DNA of 64,000 nucleotides from Alteromonas hispanica (GCF_010500915.1 NZ_JAAAWP010000003.1:1-64000); one strand, 5' to 3'; counted from the stretch's first letter, positions 35,148 through 43,817 are shown. Translations and numbers: made by a program. Notes: generated by a model not told the origin, from the sequence alone.

Positions 35148-36692
35148 TTAGCGATTGCGCCCGTACTGTTCGTGAGACGACACCCAATCTGAAGAGCTAA
35201 TGGCTGAGGCCAAGGATATTTCACCTGCCAGTACCACTGACGCTACGATTTCTGCAAACTTATATACGCGGTCTCGGCCGTAGCAATCGAGCAATTCTAA
35301 ACATTCTCTTTGAGTACCAATGCCTGTACCACCGCCATAGGTTGCCACAATCAACGACGGTATGGTGATAGAAACATACAGGTCGCCCTCTTCTGTTAGT
35401 TCTGAGTACATAATAGCGGCTGATGATTCAGAGACATTTGCCACATCTTGACCTGTGGCGATAAACATAGCGGTAATACCGTTAGGTGAATGCAAGCCAG
35501 TGTTGTTCACACCAGACAAGAACGAGCCCACACCAGCCACTCGGCCGTGGTAATCAATTTGTTTAGGGTCAACGCGCATTACCTCTAACAAATGCTCACG
35601 CTTTATCGTCGCCTCAGCGGTTACTCGCTTGCCTCGTGTGCGCATAATATTAATTTGTGACGCTTTTTTATCCGTCGCGAAGTTAGATTCGAGGTAGAAG
35701 TTCTCTATGCCTTCATAGTGATCTAAGATCCACCCGCAAGCGGCAAAGGTTGCTCTACCAACCATATTCTGACCCGCCGCATCACCTGTTTTATAATTAA
35801 AACGCAGGAATGCGAATTTATTTGATAGGAAATGATCGATATAGGTGAGCTTGGCGATACTAGACGTGGCCTCAGCCTCTTCGCGTATTTTGTCAATATT
35901 CTCTTGTACCCACTTTACGAAGTCACGTGCGCCTCGTGCGTTTTCGAATATAAATACTGGCGCTCGCTGCATAGCATCATCTACTACTGTAGCTGTTACA
36001 CCACCACTCATATTAAGCAGCTTCATACCGCGGTTGTACGATGCCACTAAAGTGCCTTCTGTTGTAGCTAGCGGAACAACAAACTCCCCTTTAGCATGCT
36101 CACCGTTGATTTTTACCGGTCCTGCGATACCAATAGGCACTTGGGCTACGCCAATAAAATGCTCAATATTTCCCTTTAAATCATTAGGATTTATGGAGTA
36201 TTGGCCTACGTGATTGACTTTTTTGCCGGTGGCGCTTTCAAAATATTCTTGGCGAGTTTTTATAATAGACTCACCATAATCATCTAAATCATCGCGAGGA
36301 ATATGTGCGCTTCGCTCGCCGGCCAGAGTAATATTATCCTCTACTTCAAATTTTAACTTCCCAAATGGCGACGCAGAAAAGCATATTCCTAGCTTTCTTT
36401 TTTCAGGGCAGGCGTCTTTATCAATATCTAAATGCAACGTGATGGTTTGTCTAAGAGCAAAAGGCTTGCCGTCTGATTCGTTAAGTTCTGTAGCGGACAA
36501 CGATGAGTCATGAGTAAGCTGCAGAGTAATCTTATCTTCTGGAATTTTTTCACCATCTAAAGATATCCAATGAAGCTTTTCAATTGTGGCGTCTTTCAAA
36601 CGGTTTTTTAACGAGAACGACAAACCCTTATTGGTCTTAGAAAGGCTAGCGCGGGTGTAGAGTTGTTTTAATAATATGCTGGGCACAAACAT
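35148..36692 (-). CDS. Class I hydroxymethylglutaryl-CoA reductase with extra N-terminal region
   Basis: A 514-residue protein. Residues about 155-505 are a class I (eukaryote/archaeal-type) HMG-CoA reductase catalytic core: IGVAQVPIGIAGPV, PLATTEGTLVASYNRG (catalytic Glu), GDAAGQNM (NADPH-binding), TGQDVANVSESS and GGGTGIGTQ. The expected catalytic Lys and Asp are in the conserved blocks, and the C-terminal region ends SSHEQYGRNR with His near the end. Residues 1-150 form an added soluble region (GLSFSLKNRLKDATIEKL, FALRQTITLHLDID) that I do not recognise; there are no N-terminal membrane helices. HMG-CoA reductase makes mevalonate, unusual in gammaproteobacteria that use the MEP route. No other mevalonate genes are in the window. 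Confidence 0.9.
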   Translation of the reverse strand: MFVPSILLKQLYTRASLSKTNKGLSFSLKNRLKDATIEKLHWISLDGEKIPEDKITLQLTHDSSLSATELNESDGKPFALRQTITLHLDIDKDACPEKRKLGICFSASPFGKLKFEVEDNITLAGERSAHIPRDDLDDYGESIIKTRQEYFESATGKKVNHVGQYSINPNDLKGNIEHFIGVAQVPIGIAGPVKINGEHAKGEFVVPLATTEGTLVASYNRGMKLLNMSGGVTATVVDDAMQRAPVFIFENARGARDFVKWVQENIDKIREEAEATSSIAKLTYIDHFLSNKFAFLRFNYKTGDAAGQNMVGRATFAACGWILDHYEGIENFYLESNFATDKKASQINIMRTRGKRVTAEATIKREHLLEVMRVDPKQIDYHGRVAGVGSFLSGVNNTGLHSPNGITAMFIATGQDVANVSESSAAIMYSELTEEGDLYVSITIPSLIVATYGGGTGIGTQRECLELLDCYGRDRVYKFAEIVASVVLAGEISLASAISSSDWVSSHEQYGRNR

Positions 36693-37161
36693 GAGACTTC
36701 CTTAATAGCGTATGCATCTTTTATTTCTTTTTAGGAGATAAGCCAAACGGCTTATTGTTTTTTATAGCACATTCTTTATACAGATCTATGACTACTTGTT
36801 ATTTAATGTAGGTCAATCTTTATCGCTTTGTGAATATTTCATCTTCTATTTTTGAGCCATTGTTTTTAATTTTGAGCCATCCCCCCATTTTTACTGACCT
36901 GCAGAGCCTCGGGCTTGAGTTCATGACCATTTTTCCCATCGCTAACCTATTGTGAATATGTCGTCGAAAACAGGACGACATTGAGGTATCTGGCAGCAAT
37001 AAGGGAGGCGTTAAGGATTGTGATGCCACGGAGAATATGTCTGCAGGGAAGAGACAGCCAGATACCTTTAATTAGCAATATCATTATAGATAAACAGCTA
37101 TGAATAAACCGCGATGCTAAAAAACGCAGAGTAAGCAACGAAAGGTATACAAGGAAAAGTA
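36693..37161. promoter_or_regulatory. Divergent control region of HMG-CoA reductase and peptide cluster
   Basis: A 469-bp gene-free spacer with two operator-like elements: an 11-bp direct repeat TTTTGAGCCAT at 36850-36860 and 36870-36880 (exactly 20 bp, two helical turns apart), and a palindrome ATGTCGTC-N8-GACGACAT at 36958-36981. Short frames overlapping here show no conserved features. No clear -35/-10 pair could be fixed. Confidence 0.5.
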
Positions 37162-38415
37162 ATGAGAAAGGGATTATTCCGACAGGAAGCCATCAATCAG
37201 CAATCTACCTCTATTGGTGGGCGCTTATTAATGACTCCAAAACCTGCCTACATGATGATTACTGCCATATTAGTATGCTGGTTAGTCGCGGCTAGTCTAT
37301 TTTTAATGCACGGAAGCTATGCCAGAAAAGCCTCGGTCCATGGATGGATAGAGCCACAGGGTGGCGTATTTAAGCTTTACGCAGGTGCAAGAAACGGCAG
37401 AGTATCTCAGGTGCTTGTTGCTGAAGGACAATATGTAAAGCGCGGCGATGCGTTAATTAAAGTGAATTACAGCGGTAAAAATGCATCTGGAAACCAGGTG
37501 AGTGAAATCTTACTGCGCGAGCTCAAGGAAAAACAACACCGCACTCAGGGTATTGTGGGGAGGCTGGGGGCACTGCATAAAGCTGGACTAGCAGACCTCA
37601 ATACCTCAATTGAACAGCTATCGGAAGAACTGCGTGAATTAGAAGCACTGGTCGACATAGCCACTCATCAACATGAGGTAACGCAAGCCCAGTTTGAAAA
37701 AGCTCATGCGCTTTATCGCAAGGGATACGTTAGCCAAGTTACTATTCAAGAGCAGCAAATAAAGGTACTTGGTAGCGAGCAAAACCTAAAACTCTCCGAA
37801 CAAAATCTCAGCGCAGCTGAAAATAAAATTTCGTCGCTAATTCGCGAACGCACTTCATTGCCAAACCGGCAGGAAAACGAGCTGGCTAAGTATCAGAACA
37901 CCCTAAGCGATTTGAACCAACAAATTTTGGCTCATACCAGCGAAAGCGAACAGGTTATTTACGCCCCAAAAGCAGGAATAATATCTGGTTTACATATCAA
38001 GCCAGGTTACGATATTAACAGTAACCATCTACTTGCCACCCTTGTGCCTCAGTCTTCAGCTATGCAAGCTCATATGCTTGTGCCCGTGCATTCAGCTGGA
38101 TTTATTGATGAGGGTCAATTGCTGCACATTCGATACGATGCCTTTCCTTATCAGAAATTTGGCGTTCAGCCAGGCCAGATACGCAATATTTCGAAGACGT
38201 TGATTTTACCTGGGGAACTGCACAGCGCACCTGTAGGCAGCTCGGAACCGGCATACCTCGTTACCGCGGACGTAATAAACAATACGCTAATGGCATATGG
38301 CAAGCAGATTGAGTTGAAATCTGGCATGACGTTTTCTGCTGACATCCAGCTTAGCCAACGCACCTTGTTAGAGTGGTTCTTAGAACCCTTGTATAGCCTG
38401 TCAGGGAGGCTATAA
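37162..38415 (+). CDS. HlyD-family membrane-fusion protein of peptide exporter
   Basis: A 417-residue periplasmic adaptor. ATG after AAGGAAAAG. One N-terminal membrane helix at about 30-50 (MMITAILVCWLVAASLFLM), then a barrel/lipoyl half (VSQVLVAEGQYVKRGDALIKV), a long helical hairpin (about 110-260; EELRELEALVDIATHQHEV, YRKGYVSQVTIQEQQIKVL) and the returning lipoyl half (VIYAPKAGIISGLHIKPG). This is the layout of CvaA/HlyD-type adaptors in type I secretion. It overlaps the ABC gene by tight spacing (2 bp) and forms with it the inner-membrane part of the exporter; the outer-membrane TolC partner must be encoded elsewhere. Confidence 0.9.
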   Translation: MRKGLFRQEAINQQSTSIGGRLLMTPKPAYMMITAILVCWLVAASLFLMHGSYARKASVHGWIEPQGGVFKLYAGARNGRVSQVLVAEGQYVKRGDALIKVNYSGKNASGNQVSEILLRELKEKQHRTQGIVGRLGALHKAGLADLNTSIEQLSEELRELEALVDIATHQHEVTQAQFEKAHALYRKGYVSQVTIQEQQIKVLGSEQNLKLSEQNLSAAENKISSLIRERTSLPNRQENELAKYQNTLSDLNQQILAHTSESEQVIYAPKAGIISGLHIKPGYDINSNHLLATLVPQSSAMQAHMLVPVHSAGFIDEGQLLHIRYDAFPYQKFGVQPGQIRNISKTLILPGELHSAPVGSSEPAYLVTADVINNTLMAYGKQIELKSGMTFSADIQLSQRTLLEWFLEPLYSLSGRL

Positions 38416-38417
38416 CT

Positions 38418-40688
38418 GTGTTTGACCAAACTACAACACCATTAAACTTATCTTTTCTACCAAAACGCAGAGTGCCCCTGATATTGCAGAGCGAAGCGGC
38501 GGAATGTGGTCTGGCATGTGTGAATATGATTGCGCAGTTTTACGGTGACAAGCGAGACTTAAACGCAATGAGACAAAGCTTTTCAGTCTCACTTCGCGGC
38601 TGCACGCTGCAGGATATTATGAACATTGGCAAGCGTGTAGGCCTACACTGTAGAGCATTAAAAATTGAACTTGCTCATTTACGCCAGCTAACGTGCCCAG
38701 CCATTTTACATTGGGACATGAAGCATTTTGTGGTGTTAACTCAAGTAACCCATAAAAAGGTAACCATAAACGATCCTGCGCTGGGCGAACGTATCCTTAC
38801 TCTTGATGAGGCATCGCGTTGCATAACAGGTATTGCACTTGAGGTACTGCCTGCAAATGAATTTACGCCTAAAAAGAGCACGCCAACTATTTCACTTAAC
38901 GATTTTTTCGCCAATGCCGTTGGCTTTAAACGAAATCTTCTGGTGCTCATTGCGTTATCAATAGTGTTGCAACTTTTTGTATTAGTAAGCCCCTACTACA
39001 TGCAAACTGTGGTAGATGATGTACTAATTTACAACAACAATGCCCTTTTAGATGTATTGGCGCTTGGCTTTGCACTCTTATTGGTTATTGAGATATTTAC
39101 AGCTGTTTTGCGTAAACTGCTAGTGCTTTCGGTCTCTACGCGGCTACAGCTGCAACTTTCTGCTTCGGTATTTAAGCACTTACTTTCGCTGCCCCTAGAC
39201 TATTTCGCCAAACGCCATGTAGGCGATATTGTCTCTCGCTTTAATTCACTCAGCCATATTCGCGAGTTTTTAACGACGGGAGTGGTGACCGCACTGCTCG
39301 ATGGTTTATTCGCCATTATCACGCTTTTTGTAATGGCCGTGTACTCTCTAAAACTTACCTTGATTGTTGTCGCCGTAATGACGCTCTATGTGGCGCTGCG
39401 CTTAGGCGTACTGTCTTTTATGAAACGCTTAACAACCGAGAAAATTGGTTTAGCTGCTTCTGAGCAGAGCCACTTTATTGAGAGCATGCGCGGTATGTTG
39501 CCCATTCGGGTTTACCATCAAGAAGTACAGCGTCAGAGCCATTGGCAAAATAAGCTGGTTGCCGTTTTGAATAAAGACATTAGCTTAGGCAAAGTCAATA
39601 TAGGTAACGACGCCGTTAATAAAGCTATGTTTGGTTTAGAAAATTTAGCTGTTATTTATGTGGGCGCTAACTTAGTCATGGACAGCACCATGACAATAGG
39701 CATGTTATTAGCGTTTATTGCATACAAAAACCGCTTTTCCAGCGCCATTGACGGAGTAGTCAATAACGTCATTGAATACAAAATGCTGAGCGTTCATTTT
39801 ACTCGGCTAAGCGATATTGTGCTGGCTCCGCCTGCCTTCGACACTGAAAGCCCTCAAGCCTATCCAGCTCTAAATTCACAAGCTGGGTTAGCAAATACGC
39901 TATCTTCGGACACAAACGCTGGCTCACAAAAACCTGAAAGCGGGCTTTGTGAAGCAAACGAACTCGGTGGTGTGAAGTCTCCTCAAGCAGTTGCCATAGC
40001 GCTGTGTGCAAACAACATAAGCTATCGATATAGCGAGGCCAGTGAACCTGTATTTAGCGGTATTGATTTACAGGTAAACCATGGCGACATTATTGCTATT
40101 ACAGGTGCAAGCGGCAGCGGAAAAAGCACGCTTTTGAAATGCCTTATGGGGCTGTACATGACTCAAGAGGGGAAGGTTCAACGTCATAACTCATCAAGCC
40201 GTCGTAATGCTTGTAAAGTGGCCTCTGTTTTACAAGAAGACACCTGCTTGAACGGCACCATTGCCGACAATATTAGTTGTTTTTCAGAGACTCCCAACTT
40301 AGAGAAAGTCGTTCGCGCCGCTCATTTAGCCTGTCTTCATGACGAAATTGTCGCTATGCCAATGCAATACCATTCTCTGGTTGGCGATATGGGCAGTAGT
40401 TTAAGTGGCGGTCAAAAACAGCGGCTATTGCTCGCCCGAGCGCTGTACCAAAGCCCCGATATTTTATTTTTAGATGAAGCCAGTAGTCATCTCGATATGG
40501 CTAACGAAGAAAAGATAAACCAGCATCTTAAGACACTCAATATCACTCGAATTATGGTGGCACATCGACCGCAAACTATTGCCATTGCGGATACGGTTTA
40601 CCACCTATCAAATCAATCCTTAAAGGTTTTCTCTCCCTCAATTATGGAAAAGGAAGCCACCCCAAAAACCTATGGAGAAGACCAATGA
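38418..40688 (+). CDS. Peptidase-containing (C39) bacteriocin-type ABC exporter
   Basis: A 756-residue exporter. GTG start at 38418. Residues about 18-140 form the C39 peptidase: Gln24, catalytic Cys30 in SEAAECGLAC, His103 in WDMKHFVVL and Asp119 in NDP. The six-helix transmembrane domain spans about 165-440. The ATPase domain (about 530-740) has Walker A GASGSGKST, signature LSGGQKQR, Walker B ILFLDEAS and H-loop VAHRPQ. A polar linker of roughly 45 residues rich in Ser/Glu/Asn separates the domains and looks longer than usual. C39 exporters cut double-glycine leaders and export the core peptide, matching the downstream precursor. The stop overlaps the next gene as ATGA. Confidence 0.95.
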   Translation: MFDQTTTPLNLSFLPKRRVPLILQSEAAECGLACVNMIAQFYGDKRDLNAMRQSFSVSLRGCTLQDIMNIGKRVGLHCRALKIELAHLRQLTCPAILHWDMKHFVVLTQVTHKKVTINDPALGERILTLDEASRCITGIALEVLPANEFTPKKSTPTISLNDFFANAVGFKRNLLVLIALSIVLQLFVLVSPYYMQTVVDDVLIYNNNALLDVLALGFALLLVIEIFTAVLRKLLVLSVSTRLQLQLSASVFKHLLSLPLDYFAKRHVGDIVSRFNSLSHIREFLTTGVVTALLDGLFAIITLFVMAVYSLKLTLIVVAVMTLYVALRLGVLSFMKRLTTEKIGLAASEQSHFIESMRGMLPIRVYHQEVQRQSHWQNKLVAVLNKDISLGKVNIGNDAVNKAMFGLENLAVIYVGANLVMDSTMTIGMLLAFIAYKNRFSSAIDGVVNNVIEYKMLSVHFTRLSDIVLAPPAFDTESPQAYPALNSQAGLANTLSSDTNAGSQKPESGLCEANELGGVKSPQAVAIALCANNISYRYSEASEPVFSGIDLQVNHGDIIAITGASGSGKSTLLKCLMGLYMTQEGKVQRHNSSSRRNACKVASVLQEDTCLNGTIADNISCFSETPNLEKVVRAAHLACLHDEIVAMPMQYHSLVGDMGSSLSGGQKQRLLLARALYQSPDILFLDEASSHLDMANEEKINQHLKTLNITRIMVAHRPQTIAIADTVYHLSNQSLKVFSPSIMEKEATPKTYGEDQ

Positions 40689-40996
40689 AAACACACGAAG
40701 TGAGAGAAAATAACGCACTTATGACAGAGTCGGAGCGCATGCAAGTGGAAGCTCAGGGAATTACATCAAGTGGAACTTTGATACCTATAAATTGCTTATC
40801 TAAAAGAGAGATGCAGGTGGTACATAAAATAATGGGTGGATGCTCCAACAAATCCATCGCAGATGAACTGTTTATTAGCGAGCGTACGGTGAAATTTCAC
40901 TGTGCCAATATTTACAGAAAACTCAATATCACCAGTCGGACTGCATTGATAGCCGGCTGCTTTAGAACACTTTACCGAGAGGATGTATCGCATTAG
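40685..40996 (+). CDS. Stand-alone LuxR-type HTH regulator
   Basis: A 103-residue protein. Its ATG overlaps the exporter stop by 4 bp. Residues about 38-98 are a LuxR/GerE DNA-binding domain: LSKREMQVVHKIMGGCSNKSIADELFISERTVKFHCANIYRKL in order, with the recognition helix in SERTVKFHCANIY. There is no receiver or autoinducer-binding domain; the first 35 residues are short and polar. Being embedded between exporter and precursor, it probably regulates this cluster. The repeats upstream of the HlyD gene are candidate targets (inference). Confidence 0.88.
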   Translation: MKTHEVRENNALMTESERMQVEAQGITSSGTLIPINCLSKREMQVVHKIMGGCSNKSIADELFISERTVKFHCANIYRKLNITSRTALIAGCFRTLYREDVSH

Positions 40997-41042
40997 CGCT
41001 ATAACCTCATTTTAACCCACGCTAATACAAGGAGCGTAATCA

Positions 41043-41252
41043 ATGAAAGACCAACAACAAGCAGTAACGTTAGCCGAAAGTCAGCTATTTGCAGTCTCGG
41101 GCGGCAATAGCTTACAAGCCATTCAAGAAAGCCTGTCTTCTAGGTCCATACCAGGAACACCTATTACAGGAAGTCCTGCACCAAAAGAGCCGATTTATAT
41201 CACTATGGCAATAGGCGAAGGTGGCGGTAACTTGCCAGATATTTTGGCTTAG
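41043..41252 (+). CDS. Double-glycine leader precursor peptide (putative RiPP)
   Basis: A 69-residue precursor. ATG at 41043 after AAGGAG (41030-41035). Leader residues 1-21 end in LFAVSGG and match the double-glycine consensus: Leu at -12 and -7, Val at -4, Gly at -2 and -1. Cleavage after Gly21 by the C39 exporter is expected. The 48-residue core begins NSLQAIQES, has a Pro/Thr/Ser-rich middle (IPGTPITGSPAPKEP) and ends PIYITMAIGEGGGNLPDILA. It lacks Cys, so it is not a lanthipeptide. Possible ester/amide donors are Ser23, 30, 32, 33, 35, 44, Thr39, 42, 54 and Lys48; acceptors are Glu29, Glu49, Glu59 and Asp66. The adjacent ATP-grasp gene suggests graspetide-type modification. An unmodified class II microcin is the alternative. 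Confidence 0.88.
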   Translation: MKDQQQAVTLAESQLFAVSGGNSLQAIQESLSSRSIPGTPITGSPAPKEPIYITMAIGEGGGNLPDILA

Positions 41253-41263
41253 GCGGAAGCGCT

Positions 41264-41292
41264 AGCACTAGGGGCATAATGCCCCTAGTGCT
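41264..41292 (+). terminator. Hairpin between precursor and ATP-grasp genes
   Basis: Perfect 12-bp stem AGCACTAGGGGC / GCCCCTAGTGCT with a 5-nt ATAAT loop, 11 bp after the precursor stop. Only a weak T-rich tail follows. Likely an attenuator or 3'-stabilising hairpin that makes precursor mRNA exceed ligase mRNA. Confidence 0.75.
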
Positions 41293-41400
41293 CAATTATT
41301 TCGATCTTGTCGTAGCTTGCAATAAGCGTGTTAAACAAAGCGACTTGTGCGAAACCTTAGACACTAATCATATTACCCACTCATGTAAAAGGGATACCGC

Positions 41401-42369
41401 ATGTATGTAGGACTGATAGGCGATGAATACGATCCACAAATGGTTCACATGGTCAGCGCATTGGAAAGTACCAATGTTACCGCTTTTGTTGCCAACACCG
41501 CTCATTTTGGCAGTGGATGGACTATAAGTTTCGATCCAGACTCTAATGAAGGTTTTTTGCATTTTCCGCCGTCTCAACAAAGACTCCCCACAAGGGTAAT
41601 GTTTGCAGATATAAGGTCTGTGTACTGGCATCAATATATTCCCACTAATACGGCTGATCCTAGGCAATTAAATCCATCTTCAAAAGCAGAGTCGGTAACA
41701 AGCAGTCAAACGTCCGTCTCTCAGCGCATGTGGATAGAGCAAGAGTTATCGAGCACACTGCTATGCTGGTTCACCTATGGCGCCACTAAATGGGTCAATT
41801 CTATTGATGCTGTGCGCTCCCATCAGTGCAAGCCCATGCAACTAAGCGTTGCGTCTCAACAGGGAGCGAATATTCCCTACTCTTTCGTTGGAAATGCACC
41901 TGAAGCAGCGGCGCAATTTTGTAGCAACATGCCTGAAGTGGTGTATAAACCGGTTAGAGGTGGAAAAGTAGCGCAATATGTTAATAAAACCGAGCATTTA
42001 CGCCCCCTGCTCACCACGTTACTCTCACAGCGCCCTGTGACATTTCAAAAGTATATAAGTGGCACAAATATTCGCAGTTACGTACTTGGAAAGGAAGTCG
42101 TGAGCGTACTTATTGACAGCGTAGAACTTGATTATAGAAATGATATAGATGCTACGCCGGTAATTACCATTATCCCTCAAGACGTTAAACGCCTGGCAAT
42201 TCGAATCTGCGCCGCATTAGGTATGCATTGGTGCGCTATAGATTGGCGAAAAACGGATAAAAACACATATTATTTCTTGGAAGCCAACCCCAGCCCTTTT
42301 TTCCTAAAGGTTGAACGGGATACGGGGTTAGATATTACCGGCAGGCTTATTAGTCTACTGCAAAATTAA
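41401..42369 (+). CDS. ATP-grasp ligase, graspetide-synthetase-like
   Basis: A 322-residue enzyme. ATG at 41401 after AAAGGGA. Residues about 1-125 form the pre-ATP-grasp part, including SVYWHQYIP at the place where MvdD/MvdC-type enzymes have a conserved W-x-R segment. Residues about 140-320 are the ATP-grasp fold: CKPMQLSVASQQGANIPYSF, VVYKPVRGG (ATP-binding Lys), FQKYISGTNIRSYVLG, a DYR motif, WCAIDWRK and YYFLEANPSPFF (metal-binding Glu and Asn). ATP-grasp ligases activate a carboxylate as acyl-phosphate and form ester or amide bonds; here the precursor's Asp/Glu side chains are the likely substrate. It could instead add an amino acid to a peptide terminus, as in other ATP-grasp RiPP enzymes. 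Confidence 0.85.
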   Translation: MYVGLIGDEYDPQMVHMVSALESTNVTAFVANTAHFGSGWTISFDPDSNEGFLHFPPSQQRLPTRVMFADIRSVYWHQYIPTNTADPRQLNPSSKAESVTSSQTSVSQRMWIEQELSSTLLCWFTYGATKWVNSIDAVRSHQCKPMQLSVASQQGANIPYSFVGNAPEAAAQFCSNMPEVVYKPVRGGKVAQYVNKTEHLRPLLTTLLSQRPVTFQKYISGTNIRSYVLGKEVVSVLIDSVELDYRNDIDATPVITIIPQDVKRLAIRICAALGMHWCAIDWRKTDKNTYYFLEANPSPFFLKVERDTGLDITGRLISLLQN

Positions 42370-42437
42370 GAGGTAGTTTTCCTTACTTTAAAGCCCTTCT
42401 TACTTGAAAGGCCTCTGGTTTTAACAGTGCTGAGAAC

Positions 42438-42467
42438 AAAAAGCCCAGCGGTTTGCTGGGCTTTTTA
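42438..42467. terminator. Bidirectional terminator between ligase and hslU
   Basis: Stem AAAAGCCCAGC / GCTGGGCTTTT with GGTTT loop, A run before and T run after. It can end both the peptide cluster (plus) and hslVU (minus). Confidence 0.9.
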
Positions 42468-42488
42468 TGGCTGATGGCGTGAACTCGA

Positions 42489-43817
42489 CTATAGAATAAA
42501 ACGCGATAGATCTTCGTTATCTACCAGTGCTTCTAAGTGACTATTTACATAATCAGCGTCGATGACAAATGATTCACCGCTTTTTTCAGAGGCATCAAAT
42601 GAAATATCTTCCATTAAACGCTCGAGCACAGTATGAAGCCTACGGGCGCCGATGTTTTCTGTGGTCTCATTCACCTGCCATGCCGCTTCAGCTATGCGCT
42701 GAATACCAGAGTCGTCGAAGGTCACGTTCACTCCTTCAGTCTGCATTAGCGCAATGTATTGTTGCGTTAAAGAGGCATTAGGCTCGGTAAGGATGCGTTT
42801 AAAGTCGCCGACTTTAAGCGCCGATAGCTCAACGCGAATAGGCAAACGGCCCTGCAACTCAGGAATGAGATCCGATGGCTTGCTCATTTGAAAAGCGCCT
42901 GAGGCAATAAACAAAATATGGTCTGTTTTAACCATACCGTGTTTCGTCGATACCGTAGAGCCCTCAACCAAAGGAAGTAAATCTCGCTGAACGCCCTCGC
43001 GGGAAACATCGCCAGAGTTGTTGCCTTCGCGCTTACAAATTTTGTCAATCTCATCTACAAACACAATGCCGTGCTGCTCAACTGACTCAATGGCTTTTTC
43101 TTTTAAGTCTTCTTGATTAACAAGGCGGGCCGCTTCTTCCTCAATCAGCATTTTGAAAGCATCTTTAATTTTCAGCTTCTTCTTTTTCTTTTGCGAACCA
43201 GACAGATTTTGAAACATTCCCTGCAGCTGGTTTGTCATCTCTTCCATACCCGGAGGAGCCATAATCTCAACACCCACTTGGGGGAGCGCAACGTCAATCT
43301 CAATCTCTTTATCGTCTAATTCGCCCTGACGAAGCTTTTTGCGAAACGCCTGACGGGTTCCTCTATCCTCTACTTCTTCCTTGTTTCCCCACGCATCTTC
43401 AGGCGGAGGAAGTAAAGCGTCAAGAATGCGATCTTCCGCTGCTTCTTCGGCACGGAACTTCACTTTCTTCATTTCATTTTCTTTTGTCATCTTAACGGCG
43501 ATGTCCGCTAGATCACGAATAATTGTTTCCACTTCTTTGCCAACATAACCAACTTCGGTAAACTTTGTCGCCTCTACCTTGATAAAAGGCGCATTAGCAA
43601 GTTTGGCTAGACGTCGAGCGATTTCAGTTTTACCTACGCCTGTTGGACCAATCATAAGAATGTTTTTTGGCGTTACTTCTTGACGCAATTCAGGCTCTAA
43701 CTGCATTCTGCGCCAGCGATTTCTGAGCGCGATAGACACAGCCCGTTTTGCGTCTTGCTGGCCAATAATATGGCGGTCTAACTCGTGAACAATTTCTCTT
43801 GGTGTCATTTCAGACAT
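42489..43817 (-). CDS. hslU: ATP-dependent protease ATPase subunit HslU
   Basis: A 442-residue AAA+ unfoldase partnering HslV. N-terminal [17 protein letters not shown], Walker [10 protein letters not shown], pore-loop region GYVGKEVE, an I-domain (about 105-240) rich in charged residues including [13 protein letters not shown], Walker [10 protein letters not shown], sensor/arginine-finger ELQGRLPIR and C-terminal DLSRFIL that inserts into HslV. Full length compared with E. coli (443). The gap to hslV upstream is 116 bp, a bit larger than usual but probably still one transcript. Confidence 0.97.
   Translation of the reverse strand: MSEMTPREIVHELDRHIIGQQDAKRAVSIALRNRWRRMQLEPELRQEVTPKNILMIGPTGVGKTEIARRLAKLANAPFIKVEATKFTEVGYVGKEVETIIRDLADIAVKMTKENEMKKVKFRAEEAAEDRILDALLPPPEDAWGNKEEVEDRGTRQAFRKKLRQGELDDKEIEIDVALPQVGVEIMAPPGMEEMTNQLQGMFQNLSGSQKKKKKLKIKDAFKMLIEEEAARLVNQEDLKEKAIESVEQHGIVFVDEIDKICKREGNNSGDVSREGVQRDLLPLVEGSTVSTKHGMVKTDHILFIASGAFQMSKPSDLIPELQGRLPIRVELSALKVGDFKRILTEPNASLTQQYIALMQTEGVNVTFDDSGIQRIAEAAWQVNETTENIGARRLHTVLERLMEDISFDASEKSGESFVIDADYVNSHLEALVDNEDLSRFIL

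Noticed and set aside
36820-37138. Two minus-strand frames of 63-69 codons in the spacer before the HlyD gene
   Set aside because: No ribosome-binding site, no hydrophobic or domain pattern, and they run across operator-like repeats; treated as non-coding.
41043-41252. Lanthipeptide or sactipeptide precursor
   Set aside because: No Cys in the peptide and no LanM/LanB or radical SAM gene nearby; the linked enzyme is an ATP-grasp ligase.
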